Shown here: one piece after another, positions 40,944 to 52,170 of the stretch
How positions within the stretch are numbered: position 1 is the first letter of the stretch
How the letters are laid out: the number at the start of each line of letters is the position of its first letter
Assembly: GCF_964656455.1 (NCBI RefSeq)
Contig: NC_135719.1
Location: forward strand, 69,242,283 to 69,306,282
Source: Halichoerus grypus
Taxonomy: Eukaryota > Chordata > Mammalia > Carnivora > Phocidae
DNA: 64,000 bases
Reading direction: 5' to 3'
Program-made: the position numbers and the translations under genes
Notes under the pieces: model-generated
Databases searched by the model: none
Told to the model about the DNA's origin: nothing
What the model saw: only the letters and a program-made list of their open reading frames with translations

Positions 40944-41252
40944 CGGAGGTCTCTTCCAGATGAACTGGATGGGGAACTTCTGGCTGTAAAAGAGAGAGGT
41001 CTCATCTGGTGGGAACTCGGGATCCAGATAAAGAACCTTCTTTTCTAGACATTTCTTACGAAGCTGCTCAAATGTCTTCTCTTTCACTCCAATAATGGGG
41101 AAATTGCGGCTGATGATGGCCGAATAGATGCCACTTGGGTTTGCGCCCCCGGCCTCGGTGGTCTTGCCTTGGCCCAGCTGGGGAATCGGCCCGGGGGACC
41201 TGGGCTCCGCCCCCGTCCGTGGGGCCACAGATGCGCTAATGACAGTTGGCAT
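40944..41252 (-). CDS. CAPN3: CAPN3 exon 1 coding part (NS region and start of protease core)
   Basis: The ATG at 41,252-41,250 opens [20 protein letters not shown] and the exon runs 309 nt (103 codons) to ...FIWKRPP, followed by donor gtgagt. Residues 1 to about 60 are the p94-specific NS sequence, rich in Pro and Ser. After it comes the calpain N-terminal anchor helix ([12 protein letters not shown]) and the [15 protein letters not shown] segment leading into protease core 1. The ATG has G at -3 (gccATG). The reading frame stays open upstream but with no in-frame ATG, so the annotated start is the only supported one. The exon ends in phase 0, the same phase as alternative exon AX1, so either can splice to exon 2. 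Confidence 0.98.
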
Positions 41253-41555
41253 GGCTGGCAAATTTGGAAGGAAAAGGTTTTTTAAGGAAAACAAGATCCA
41301 GCTACCTGCAAGGGAAGGAAGCAATGGCCAAGGGGAAGTTGGAGTGATTCTGTCATCTGAGAGAAAAACGTCCACATCCACATCCGAAGCTAAAGCCCAT
41401 CAGAAGGTCATCCAGCTTCTGTCCATCCTAAAAGCCGAGCCGTGATCCCTAAGTCGGAGGTTTTCCTGAGGCAGGAGCACTAGAGGGTTTCGGCGGCGGT
41501 GTTTACCTGGGGGCTCCTGCCGGCAGCTCGCATGCCAGAGGGAGAGGCGGAGGGG
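41253..41555 (-). other. CAPN3: CAPN3 exon 1 5' untranslated region (approximate upstream end)
   Basis: The minus strand between the ATG and about 41,555 resembles the 5' leader of human CAPN3 mRNA as I recall it: a CCCTCTGGCATGC block at 41,530-41,542, then CAGCTCGGTTTTTAAGATGG-like and CTTCTGATGGGC segments. No intron is needed. The cap site is estimated by that similarity and could be off by tens of bases. The leader contains at least three upstream ATGs with short reading frames (see findings). Confidence 0.7.
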
Positions 41556-41604
41556 AGAGGGAGGCTTGTGTTTCACTGGCCTGGAGAAGCTTGAGCCAGG
41601 AAAA

Positions 41605-41614
41605 CTAAAAATAG
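41605..41614 (-). promoter_or_regulatory. MEF2-binding site upstream of CAPN3 muscle exon 1
   Basis: The + strand reads CTAAAAATAG, a perfect match to the MEF2 consensus YTAWWWWTAR. It lies about 50-60 bp upstream of the estimated cap site and 353 bp upstream of the ATG. MEF2 drives skeletal-muscle genes, and muscle is the main site of full-length CAPN3 expression. That this box is used here is inference from position and perfect match. Confidence 0.65.
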
Positions 41615-42689
41615 ACATGAAGGAAGATTATGAGTATGAGAGCCCGGGAGGCTAGCGTGCAGCCAGACGGCGTGGTGGAGCGAGAAGGACCCGGCTAGGG
41701 ACGTTCCCGCGTTGTCGTTGAGTGCTGGTGTCATCAGGAGACGAAAGGGGAATATTTGAGGAGATTGGACGCTGAAAATTAGCCAAGAACTGCTGATGCG
41801 TTATTGAGTCGGCACGTAGGCAGATCGTCCCCCCATCGGCCACCACGTGAATGCAGAACAATATTGAGAAAAAAGGTAGCCAGAGTGAATGTGAGATCCT
41901 GAATTCTAGGAGGATATTCTAGACATCGTTGAGAACATAATCTTTACTTTCTAAAACTCTAGGTTATCAGAACATTATTCAGTTGGGTTTGGCATCTCTT
42001 CTAGAATGTTATGGTGTCAGCGTCCCGTGGAACTGTCTGGGTGGAAAATGCCACTCTGCAGAGTCCCCAGTTGAGAAAAATGCCTGTCTCTTTCTTGCCC
42101 ACTTGACCTAGACACCTCTTGTCTCTCCTCACCCCCCAAATAAATACTGGACCAAATGTGCTACAAAGAGTGCCCCTGAGTAGACTATGCAGGCACGTCA
42201 CATTAGGCATCTGAGTCAGAAGGCGGAATTGGTTACTGAATCGCGTTGCCTCTTGAGTCCCGGGGGGATGTCATTCCAAAAGAGTTGGTTTCAGGGCTCT
42301 CAGATAAGAACACAAGTGGCTCTGGGGAAGGGAACTGTGTGCCTGGTGTCTTCCGCCTTGTGTTGCGCCCATGGTGGCTACTACCCGGGCCGTCAGGAGA
42401 TGGCTACTACCATGTGGCTCAGTGGGGGCTTGTCCTAGACTGTAGCCCTGCCGGCTCCCCCGTGACCAGTCTCACCAGCCCAAGGCTAGAGGCTATGAGA
42501 GAAGGTGGGAAGTGACAGCTGAAAACAGGGAGGGCTACCAGGCTCATGGTCGCTGGGGCTGCAGCTTTGAGGAGCCCTGTGTCTGGAGCTGCTGCTTGTA
42601 GGGACCCTCAGCCTGTCCTCCTGTCCCCTAAGGAAATGCCCAAGGACCTTTACTACTACCCTTAGAGAGGCAGGACAGGGGAGGGCAGC

Positions 42690-42920
42690 CTGAAGGCTGA
42701 CCGCCTGGGTTCAGAGTCTGGGCTCGTTGCTTGCTGGCTGCGCCTGTGTAACTTGAGGTGAGTTACTTCTTCCTTTTTTCCTATGTCTCAGTTTTCTCAC
42801 CTATAGAGTGGGTATGTGGATACTCATTCTGTTATTGCGTTATCATGAAAATTAATTTATGTAAAATACTTAAAATAATGCCAGGATTGTCTTAAGCACT
42901 CAATAAATGTTGTTGTTAGA
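42690..42920 (+). mobile_element. MIR SINE fossil
   Basis: GGGTTCAGAGTCTGGGCTCG, GTTTTCTCACCTATAGAGTG and CTTAAGCACTCAATAAATGT fit the MIR layout. Confidence 0.75.
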
Positions 42921-43679
42921 GGTGACCTAAATTTAACATTATTTTGGGGTTAGATCAGGTTGCATTAGAGTCACTCGTTGGTGCAGATCAGCATTCGGTC
43001 TCTGAGCATTTACTGAATATTTCCCATGTGTACAACACTGGGATATGTGTAATCTGCTCAGGATCACATGGTCACAGTGTCTCCAATCAGAGCATGCCTA
43101 TCTGCCTACACTAAAAAAGCCTCTAAAAAGACTGACTTCCACTCTCAAACTCAACAATGACATGGAAAGCAGAGTGGGAGAAGTTTCCTTTCTCCACCCT
43201 CAAACGTTTGAGTCCCAGCCCACTGCTCCATACCATCTTGAAATTTCACGGCACCCACCCACATTTTATTGTTTCTGCTCATTGAGCTTCCTGTTTGCCC
43301 TACAAGATAGTAAGCTCTGTGAAGCTGGGCCCTGGGTCCCCATTCCACTGTCAGGGTTAAGCACATTGAAAGCTTTTAATAAATATGTATTGTCTATCTG
43401 TTGAATGAAATGTCCCTATGTGAGGAGAAATTTCTTACCCTTCTTATTGCTTTGCTAATGCAATCAAAGCATCTTGGCTTATTTGTCCCGGGGGGAGGAG
43501 CTGTCTCTGGGCCATACACCCTCTGACCTTGCTTTCCTTGGCTGTCTCACCAAGTAACTTAGTAACTAACATGAGCGTGTGATAAAATGAGCCTATTGTC
43601 GTAGTAGGATGGGAATATCAAACACATGGAGTGCAAGGTGCTATTCATTTTGCTTTAACGATTGTTGTGGATAAAACCC

Positions 43680-43990
43680 CCTCTCAGATTAGCAGGTCTA
43701 AAAAACGAGGTTTATTCAGCTTGTTAGTAGCTGTAGAAACTCCTGCTTTCTGGGAGAAATCCAATCTGGGCCCAAGGACAAAGGGCAGGGAATGAGCATG
43801 AGCATGAACATTTCAATTCCCAGAAGTCTCTTCAAGGATAAAGAACTAGTTTTTATAACATATTTCAGCCAACATCATGCAATATCTGTGATTGGAATGG
43901 TTCCTCCCACACCAACACGGCCAGCTAACGGCTTCGTATCACTGTCTCTTCCAACAATAAATACTTCTTTGATTTAACTCTATTGGAAGC
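43680..43990. other. Unassigned repeat-like block, possibly LTR-derived
   Basis: AACGAGGTTTATTCAGCTTG at the left, and AACAATAAATACTTCTTTGA at the right, give an AATAAA on each strand; no coding pattern. The family is not recognised. Confidence 0.35.
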
Positions 43991-44059
43991 AGTGCATTTG
44001 CTTATAACACCCATCATTCATTAAGTGCCTGCTGTGAGTTAGCCACTGCACATAGCTTT

Positions 44060-44640
44060 CAAAACTTTTAATTTTAAAGTAATTTTAGATTTACAAAAGA
44101 GTTGCAAGATGGGAAGAGTTTCCGTATGCCTTTTACCCAGCTTCCCCTAATGTTTACACCTTACATAACCATGGTACAGTGATTCAAACTAAGAAATTAA
44201 TGCTGGTAAAATACTATTAACTAATCTACAAAAGACATTATTTTGATTTCTTTAGTGTTTCCACTAATGGTTTTGTTTTTTCCTCTTCTGTTACAGGCTC
44301 CGATTCGGGCTCCTGCACTGCATTTAACTGTTACGTCTCCCCAGGATCTTCCCATCTCTGATGGTTCCACAGTCTTTGTCTCATGACTTGGGACTGGTGA
44401 AGAGTACTTGGCAGGCATGCTATACAATATTCCTCAACTTGAATTTGATGTTTTTCATTTGATTAGACAGGTTATGGATTTGGGGAAAGAATATCACAGT
44501 GGTCATATGCACTTCTCATTTGGGGGTACATGATGTACCTGTGTTTTATCACAGGTGACAGCAATCTTGATCATCTGGCTAAGGTGGAATCTACCAGGTT
44601 TCTGCAAAGTAAAGTTACTATTTTTTCCTTTCCATACACA
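44060..44640 (-). mobile_element. L1M-type LINE 3' fragment
   Basis: TTAGATTTACAAAAGAGTTG, ATCACAGTGGTCATATGCAC, TCTTGATCATCTGGCTAAGG and CAGGTTTCTGCAAAGTAAAG resemble the antisense 3' region of old L1M elements. Confidence 0.6.
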
Positions 44641-44642
44641 TA

Positions 44643-45150
44643 GTGTTACAGGATTGCAGGATTCTTGTCTCACGGAGTCGAAGAATGAATCTCGCGGACA
44701 CAAAAGGGTGAAGTGAAGTGAAGTGAGTTTATTTAGTGAAGGGGGGAACAGAAAGGAAAGAAAAAAGCTTTCTAGAGTGAGAGGGGTCCCGAATGGGTTG
44801 CCACTGTGAGCTTTCCTGGTAGTCTTTTATTGAGAACTGACTAGGGAACTTAAATCTTGATGTCTCTACCACTAAGACCACGATGTTTACTTTTTCTTTG
44901 ATGTTTGGTAATTTTCAGTGGTCCAGCTGTAGCTGTTACAGAGATATCTTGTCTCTGACATTTAAGACAAACGAAGTACTCTTGTTAGTCTCATTATATT
45001 CCCTTATCTCTGGTTTTGTACGCCTTAGCATTTTCCACATCTAGGATTTCTATGAACCTGAACACGTAGCCCCCTGCGTGAGCCTAGTCATGTAGCCCCC
45101 TACCTCTCTCTCCCTACCTAGCCCCACCTATCCCTTACTCAATAGGATAC
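44643..45150 (-). mobile_element. Solo endogenous-retrovirus-type LTR
   Basis: Read on the minus strand it ends ...CAATCCTGTAACA and holds ACTAAATAAACTCACTTCAC, an LTR-style AATAAA just before a GTGTCCGCGAGATTCATTC U5-like segment. The right end next to the SINE begins TGTATCC. The flanks share CATAG (before 44,643 and after the SINE at 45,293). No gag, pol or env-like sequence is attached. Confidence 0.65.
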
Positions 45151-45152
45151 AT

Positions 45153-45287
45153 GTTTTTTTTCTTAAGTAGGCGCCACGTCCAGTGTGGAGCCCCACATGG
45201 GGGTTGAACTCATGGTCCTCAGATCAAGACCTAAGCTGAGATCAAGAGTCGGACACTTAACCGACTGAGCCACCCAGGTCCCCCCAC
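45153..45287 (-). mobile_element. Short Can-SINE at the LTR boundary
   Basis: TTAAGTAGGCGCCACGTCCA ... CCACCCAGGTCCCCC, inserted at or next to the upstream end of the solo LTR. Confidence 0.9.
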
Positions 45288-46198
45288 ATAGAATATTTTA
45301 AATCTGTATGACCACCTTGCGGGTTTGATTAACCCTATTTTACATGAGGAAACTTGAGATATCTGCTGTAATTTTATAGTAAAGTCGTGGAAAGCTCACA
45401 GAATTTTAGAAATTACCTCTTTTCTTCAACAAATGAGGAAACCAAGACCTGGAAAGATTAAATGACATAGCCAAGATCACTCAGCTGCAGAACCAAACTA
45501 GACCCCAGGTTTTCGGATTTCCAGGGAGGGACTTGAATGCGTAACTAGGACTCCAATAATGTGGGCTAGGTGTAAGATCGCTGGATCCTTGCATATAAAT
45601 AGTGAGGGCTCCCCTTCCCTTAGCTCTGACTGGAGAGGAATTTAATACCACAGCCCTGCTAGAAACAACTGTCAAGAAGCAGCTGTCGAATTCTGGCCGG
45701 CCTTTCTGGGGCACTGCAGTCTTTTGCGAGGCTGGTCATAAGACAGGCAGATCTGATATCAGATGCCATCCTTTCTCTCTCCTAGAATGCTCGTTATATG
45801 GCTTCCATTGTCTGTGGTTAATATGGTAATCTGTTTCCAGTGGAGTTGCTAGTGGCTTTCTATGTCCTGGGCCTAGAGGTTATTTTAGTCTAGGGTGCTG
45901 CCCCTGGGATTTACACAAGGCATTCAGGAGGTTTGGTAGGTGGAAAGCTTAAAAGCAGAGTGAAAAGGTTGATGTTGTCATAGGAATTCCATTTCCCAGA
46001 AGGCTCTTGGGTAGGATGGTCAGTTATGCATGAAAAACCATTAAGCTCCAGATATTTATGTGTTTTGACTGTGTTTCTGCTGCCTATGATTATGATACCC
46101 CGATACTGAAAGAGGTGTGAAAAAGTGAAAGAACCCTGCCCACAGACCAAACTCCAAAATTGCGATTTTCTCTATGGCTATGGTGATCGGATTCATGT

Positions 46199-46400
46199 TT
46201 TTTTCTTTAAGGTTTTTATTTATTCATTTGAGAGAGAGAGAGAGCGAGAACACACATGCAGGAGCGAAGGGGAGAGGCAGAGAGAGAGAAGCAGACTCCC
46301 TGCTGAGCAGGGAGTCTGAGCAGGCTGATCCCAGCACCTGGAGATCAGGACCTGAGCCGAAGGCAGACATTTAACAGACTGAGTCACCCGGGCACCCCCA
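46199..46400 (-). mobile_element. Can-SINE
   Basis: TTTAAGGTTTTTATTTATTC ... GAGTCACCCGGGCACCCC; imperfect flanks GGATTCATGTTTTT and AGATTCACTGGTTTT. Confidence 0.9.
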
Positions 46401-46862
46401 GATTCACTGGTTTTAGTTAACCAGGATACAGGGCTCAGCACAACTTTAAGACAAACTCTTGGTGACAGACTGCTTTCTCCTCTAGGGAGCCTTTAGGAGA
46501 ATGGCCTGATCTGGGATTGGCCCTGGTCGTGTTGACACATGGAAGTTCACCTATTCTGAAGTGAGCTGTGCCCGGAACATAGTTAGTCCTACAGGTCAGT
46601 CTCAAGTACAATCAGCCTCCTTGGACAGACAGTGTCTTGGTACCTAGTCAAACTGGAGCCAAATCTTGGGATCACTTCTGTGAGGAACCGACCACCTCAG
46701 ATTTACCACAGGCAGGATCTTCTGGATAACTCAGATCTGGGGAGAGAAGGACGGTGACCAAGCCGGCCTGCCAAATGCATGAAGGACTTTCTCTGGTCCC
46801 TATACAGGTCATCTGCTCTAAAATAAATGCCCCCATCAACATGTAAACATGTATTCTATTTC

Positions 46863-47239
46863 TTTTTTTTTTTTTTAAGATTTTATTTATTTGACAGAGA
46901 GACAGTGAGAGAGGGAACAAAAGCAGGGGGAGTGGGAGTGGGAGAAGCAGGCTTCCCGCGGAGCAGGGAGCCTGATGCAGGGCTCGATCCCAGGACCCTG
47001 GGATCATGACCTGAGCCGAAGGCAGATGCTTAACGACTGAGCCACCCAGGCGCCCCAGATTTTATTTATTTGACACAGAGAGAGAGATAGCGAGAGCAGG
47101 AACACGAGCAGGGGGAGTGGGAGAGGGAGAAGCAGGCTCCCCGCTGAGCAGGGAGCCCGATGCGGGGCTCAATCCCAGGATTCTGGGATCATGACCTGAG
47201 CGGAAGGCAGACTAACGACTGAGCCACCCAGGCGCCCCA
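46863..47239 (-). mobile_element. Tandem Can-SINE dimer
   Basis: Two full minus-strand SINE units (46,863-47,056 and 47,057-47,239) joined with no sequence between. A single flanking duplication TGTATTCTATTTCTT/TGTATTCTGTTTCTT surrounds the pair. Confidence 0.93.
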
Positions 47240-47439
47240 CGTGTATTCTGTTTCTTAGAGTGAGCCCTCCTGAAGGCTCTCTGGTCAGCTGCTGCCGTCA
47301 GGTAAGACCTCTGTGGTGAAGGAACAACAAAGTGCTGCCACAGTGTGGGTGTGTAAGGCCAGGGGCTGCTGGCCTGGTGCTCAGAGTACGACTGAACTCA
47401 AGAGCTTTGCCGTTTGGTGTGCATTAAATTGAACACAAC

Positions 47440-47800
47440 CCAAGTAAGTTGAAAACAAAGACCTTTTTATTACTTGTTACAAGTAAGGACGGGAAGATAG
47501 CTCTCAAAGTACTGTCTTCCTATGGGGTTAGTACAAGAAGCTTTAACTCTGTATTGGGAGGCAGGAGCAGGGAACTTGTATATACATTAAGAAACTTAGA
47601 GATATTCTATGCTTAGGCACTTTGGTTCAACTGAGCATGCCTAGCATGTCAACATGCTAGTGCATACATTGTATGTTCAAAAATGGCAGAAAACTCAGCC
47701 CATGGGAGGAGATCTTAGTATTATAATGAGCTAAAGTTAACTTTAGGACAACTCAAGGGGGCTTCTTTGGCAGGTCCTCAGCTCCAAACCAGCCTAAACT
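47440..47800 (-). mobile_element. Possible LTR (ERVL-like), degraded
   Basis: The minus strand carries AAGTAATAAAAAGGTCTTTG, a polyadenylation-like signal, after TCTTCCCGTCCTTACTTGT. Composition and layout resemble an LTR, but the ends and family are not clear. Confidence 0.35.
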
Positions 47801-48209
47801 GGCTCACATAAGAGGCCATCTGGTGAACCACCTGGCTGGAGAGTCTCCTTGGCAGGCTGCTGGTTCTGCAAGACAAAACACATTGCTTCCCAGCTTTTGT
47901 TCCTTCCCTCTCCTCCCTTCTGCTGATGGCTTTCAGCCCTCAGATCTGAGTAACTCCCCTTTGTGTCCTAGCCAACAAGAGGATGGGATTTGTGTCCCTG
48001 AAGTAGAGGACTTGACGTGGCCCAGCGCTTCTCAGGTGAAGAAGAGCTGATCTGAGGAACATTCTGAAGTGGTCTGCAGCATTAGAATCCAGGTATGTTC
48101 TTTTATTAACTTGGTTTCATCCTATTTTATATGCCACAGCTTATAAGCTTTTACAATACTAGAAAGCAAACAGTTTAAAGCTGTTAGATATTATAGAGAT
48201 ATGGCTCAA

Positions 48210-49420
48210 CTTTTTTTTTTTAATAGTTTAAAACATAGGAAAGTGGGGCGCCTGGGTGGCTCAGTTGGTTAAGCGACTGCCTTCGGCTCAGGTCATGATC
48301 CTGGAGTCCCTGGATCGAGTCCCGCATCGGGCTCCCTGCTCGGCAGGGAGCCTGCTTCTCCCTCTGACACTCCCCCCTCTCATGTGCTCTCTCTCTCTCT
48401 CATAAAAAAAAAAACAAAACAACAACAAAAAAAACATAGGAAAGTGGAAAATACAGCATAAAGAGTTCCTATATATCCTTCACCCAATTTCTTCAATTAT
48501 AACATTTAAACTCATTTTGCCTTTTTCTGTTTTGTCTCCTTCTCATACATACATACATTTTCTGAGCCATTTGAGAATATGTTAGAGATATGATGACTCA
48601 CTACCCTTTAATACCTTAGTATGTATTTCCTAAAAGCAAGGAAATTCTTCTATATAATTATAGTATAACCCTCAAAATTAGGAATATTACCATGTAATCA
48701 AAAGATCCCATTCAAATTTTGCCAACTGTCCCAATCATGCCCTTTTAGGCCCAGATTCCAGCCCAGGATCACACACACATTTGTTGTCATGTCTCTTTTG
48801 TGCCCTCTTCAATCTAGAACATTTCCTCAGACCTGTTTTTCATGGCCTTTACATTTTGAAGAGTATAGGATGTCCCTCAATTTCAGTTTATAACTTTTAC
48901 ATAAGTGAAATCACTCAAACATTTAACAAAAATGTTTCTTCTATGTTGATGTACATACAGATTGTTATTTTAATAATTGTATAGTATTCTGCTGTATGAA
49001 AGGGCTATATTTAACCAGCCCCCTGTTAGAGAACACAGCTTATTCCTAGTTTTCCACAGTGTAAATCACACTGCAATTAGTAGCTCTGAGCAATTTATCT
49101 GATTTATCTGAAGTAGAATTGCTGGGTTAGAGTATACAGATTTAAAGTTTTGACACTATTGCCAGATACTCATCCCGAGAGGTTATACTTATTTATAACT
49201 CCACCAGTGATGCACGAGAATGACTTGTCCCCACACCAACATCAGCACTGGACATTTTCACTCTTTTTCATCTTGGCCAGTCAGGCAAAAAAAAAAAAAA
49301 AAATCATTTCTTTGATTATTAATGAGGCTGAGCACCCTTCATGCTTGTTTTGTCTGTTTTACTTTATTTTACGAATTACCTTTGCCTGTTTTTCTGTTGG
49401 GCAGTTTCTGATTTTAAACT
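48210..49420 (-). mobile_element. LINE-1 (L1M) 3' part
   Basis: Antisense L1 text: AAATACAGCATAAAGAGTTC, TAGTATTCTGCTGTATGAAA, GAAGTAGAATTGCTGGGTTA and TATAACTCCACCAGTGATGC. Frames are broken. Confidence 0.7.
48247..48430 (+). mobile_element. Can-SINE inside old L1
   Basis: Perfect 17-bp target duplication AAAACATAGGAAAGTGG at 48,230-48,246 and 48,431-48,447. Confidence 0.97.
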
Positions 49421-50188
49421 AATTTGTCAACTCATTCCTTGGCATTTAAGCCTTAAGTAGAGACACATCATGCATTTGAGAGCTTTATTTCAATCCCTGT
49501 GGAAATTATTCTAATTCTTACATGAAATCCAGTTTCCTGAGTAACATGTCAAGAATTAGCCACAACAAGGTAATCGAACACCTGCAGGTCAACTCACCCC
49601 CACACAGCGCTCTGGGCACAGCTGCAGGAACAGGGGGTGGGGGAGGGGGAGAAGCAGTAAAGGGCAGAGAACAGTTAACACCCAGACTATATTTCTCTCC
49701 ACTCAATGTCTCTAGGTGAACGTTTCAGTATCATTCTGGGTCAAGGTAGAGCAGTTTCCCACAATTTACTAGTTCTTATTCATTCCTTCCCCCCAAAATA
49801 CTTCACATGGAAGAATAAATGCAATAGATGTTCATCTAAAGATAGGTCTTAATTATTCAACTTTAAATGCTATTAAAAGCCATCACTTATATTAGGTAAA
49901 AGCACCCCATTTTCAGTTTCTTACTGTAGGTTGCTAAGGTAAGTCTGAAGCTGGGAAATACTGCTTCAGCTAATGTCACCTTCCTCCCTTCTCCTGAATT
50001 GCACAACTTACAGAAATAGCACAGAATCTGCAAATGTTTGTATGAGCCGACAAACGGTGCAAAGCCCAAATCTCAACTGATATAATGAAACGTGTCCACG
50101 AGGAAATGCACAATGTCTACTACGTCTAGAGGGAAGAGTCCTGTCAGAAAAGTAAATCAGAAACAAATACATTCAATTCTCATTTTTT

Positions 50189-50380
50189 TTTTAAAGATTT
50201 TATTTATTTATTTGACAGAGAGAGAATTAGCGAGAGCAGGAACACAAGCAGGAGGAGTGGGAGAGGGAGAAGCAGGCTTCCCGCCCAGCAGGGAGCCCGA
50301 TGTGGGGCTCGATCCCAGGACCCTGGGATCATGACCTGAGCCGAAGGCAGACGCTCAACGGCTGAGCCACCCAGGCGCCC
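50189..50380 (-). mobile_element. Can-SINE
   Basis: Near-consensus minus copy; target duplication CAATTCTCATTTTTT at 50,174-50,188 and from 50,381. Confidence 0.96.
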
Positions 50381-51181
50381 CAATTCTCATTTTTTAATCA
50401 ACCAAATCCATCAGTTAACCACTTGTACCCAATAGTTGGTGAAAGCCAAGGATAACGCTGCTCTGGCCAACAGAAGACAAATGTAACGTGCTCTTAAGGA
50501 ACACGCACTCTAGCCAGGGAACAAGACAGACAAGACTGAAACGTTAAGGGACCACCCCTGAGAATGCGAAGTAGAACACACATTGTAAGTGCAGCAACAT
50601 TTCAGAGATGGGCAAAATCACTGCTCACGGGTACAGGGGCTCAGGGTTGTTAGGGTAGTTAGAAAGGCGTAGTGGAACAGCGGCATTTGGGTGGGGCCTG
50701 AAGGGATGGTAAGGTTTGCACTGGGGGGGAAGGGGGTGGGTACGGCGGCCCAGGGACCACAAGGCACAGAAGTGGCAGTTGGCAAGCTGCTGGGTGAAGG
50801 ACACGTGAAAACGCGCACTGGTGTAGGAGCGCCGAGGACTCAGGGCCGCCCCACAGATGCTGTGGCCGGCCGCGGGCGGTCCCTGGCGGCTCCTGAGGGA
50901 CTGGGCTGTTGGAATGTTCTAGCCCATGCCAAGCCATATCGGAGCCTGAGGGAAAAGGAAACCTCAGTAACACCGATCTTGTCTTAAAAATTTTGATATT
51001 TTATTATTTTTTGCATTAATTTTGATTTTTAAAAAATACTGCATTAAAATATTTATTTTGATGATTGCATTTTTTTTGTATCCCCTTAAATTTTTTGCTC
51101 AAGGCAAGTACGCTTACCTCACCCTCCTCCCAGCCCTGTGTTCTATTTCTGAAGATCAGGAGTGGGGAAATGGATATTCAT

Positions 51182-51187
51182 TTTATT
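51182..51187 (-). terminator. Candidate GANC polyadenylation signal (AATAAA)
   Basis: TTTATT on the plus strand gives AATAAA on the minus strand, about 0.9 kb downstream of the GANC stop. Further AATAAA copies lie at about 51,000-51,060. Which, if any, is used cannot be told from sequence. Confidence 0.3.
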
Positions 51188-51614
51188 ATTAATTATAAGC
51201 TACAGCTTACTCATGTTACAAATATTCTGTGGCTAGTAAACAGTATTTAATAAAAACAATTAAGATAAATTAGGATTTTAAGAAGATTAATTAGGAACTT
51301 TGAAGCCCAAAAAGTATGACAGGGAGAAGAATTCTCTTTTGCTTCCGAGTCAGTCTTTAGGGGTGAGTAACTCTCTGTTGCTGCGGTGTATGCAGTACAA
51401 GCAGAAAAGGGTTGTTTTGCCCACGTCTAAGTGGGTGAAAGGTAACTGGGGGGGGGGGGCGGGTACCAGAGGCTGCTGTCCACTTGGAGACAGGCCTCGA
51501 GTAACTCAGCTGCTGTAGCCGGCCTGACTCTGCCGCGTGGCCTGAGGCAAGCTTCCACAAATGGGCCACACAAGGTGCGCTTGGCCCAAATCTCACAAAA
51601 ACAGACCCATCCAG

Positions 51615-51722
51615 GGGCGCCTGGCTGGCTCAGTTGGTAGAGCATGCGACTCTTGATCTCAAGGTTGTGAGTTCAAGCCCCCATTGGGGGTAGAGTTTCC
51701 TAAAAACAACAACAACCACCAA
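51615..51722 (+). mobile_element. Can-SINE with well-kept tRNA-Lys-like head
   Basis: GGCGCCTGGCTGGCTCAGTT, GGTAGAGCATGCGACTCTTG (CTT in anticodon position) and GGTTGTGAGTTCAAGCCCCC retain recognisable box A and box B. Flanks ACAGACCCATCCAG and ACAAACCCATGCAG. It has no 3' stem, so it is a SINE, not a tRNA gene. Confidence 0.88.
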
Positions 51723-52060
51723 ACAAACCCATGCAGCTATGCTCAAGGAGAAGCTACTCATTGGGCCACAGCGTTTACCACAGCACCACGGTCCAATAAG
51801 CAGTGGAAGATTAATGAACTCTATAAATGTCGCAGGGCTCCTTGCATCTAGGAGAAGAAGTGGTGTTTGACACAAAGAGTATGACTAGTACCTCTCAAAA
51901 TGTAAAACCTGAAGTCTCTTCTCATTAGTAAGCTGCTGATCAATGGATACTTTTTAGCCAGAGAAGTCAATTAGCAAGCAGCACAGATCTCAGAAGAGGC
52001 CAAGGGCAAGGCTGAAAGGTGCAGGCTGCTTCCCACGCTCGCCCCGGGTACACTGCACCA

Positions 52061-52170
52061 TCATCGGACGTGGACCTCCCAGTCAGCGCCGATGTTCAGC
52101 GACAGCTTTTCCAGCCGCAGGGTGGACATTTGGGCACAATATGTAAAAGCCACAGGCTCATCTTTACCGT
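52061..52170 (-). CDS. GANC: GANC last coding exon and stop
   Basis: The acceptor is gatatttag. It encodes (D)GKDEPVAFTYCAQMSTLRLE then KLSLNIGADWEVHVR, stop TGA at 52,063-52,061. The last residues (EVHVR) differ from human EVRII, but the length is the same. A second in-line stop (TGA) follows immediately. Confidence 0.95.

Larger units (their letters stand above)
41640..52060. other. Intergenic region between CAPN3 and GANC
   Basis: No intact gene was recognised. Contents: unique sequence 41.64-42.65 kb; MIR 42.69-42.92 kb; old repeats 43.0-44.0 kb; L1M fragment 44.06-44.64 kb; solo LTR 44.64-45.15 kb; several SINEs; LTR-like 47.44-47.8 kb; antisense L1 48.2-49.4 kb; and a probable GANC 3' UTR right of about 51 kb. 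Known alternative CAPN3 first exons overlapping GANC would fall here, but none could be identified by sequence. Confidence 0.7.

Noticed and set aside
41253..41381. N-terminal extension of CAPN3 exon 1 in the same frame (about 43 codons)
   Set aside because: The frame is open but its first codon is GTG and there is no in-frame ATG before MPTVIS, so it is 5' leader, not protein.
51615..51722. tRNA-Lys(CTT) gene
   Set aside because: Boxes A and B are recognisable, but the acceptor stem is not closed, an A-rich tail follows and target duplications flank it: it is a SINE.
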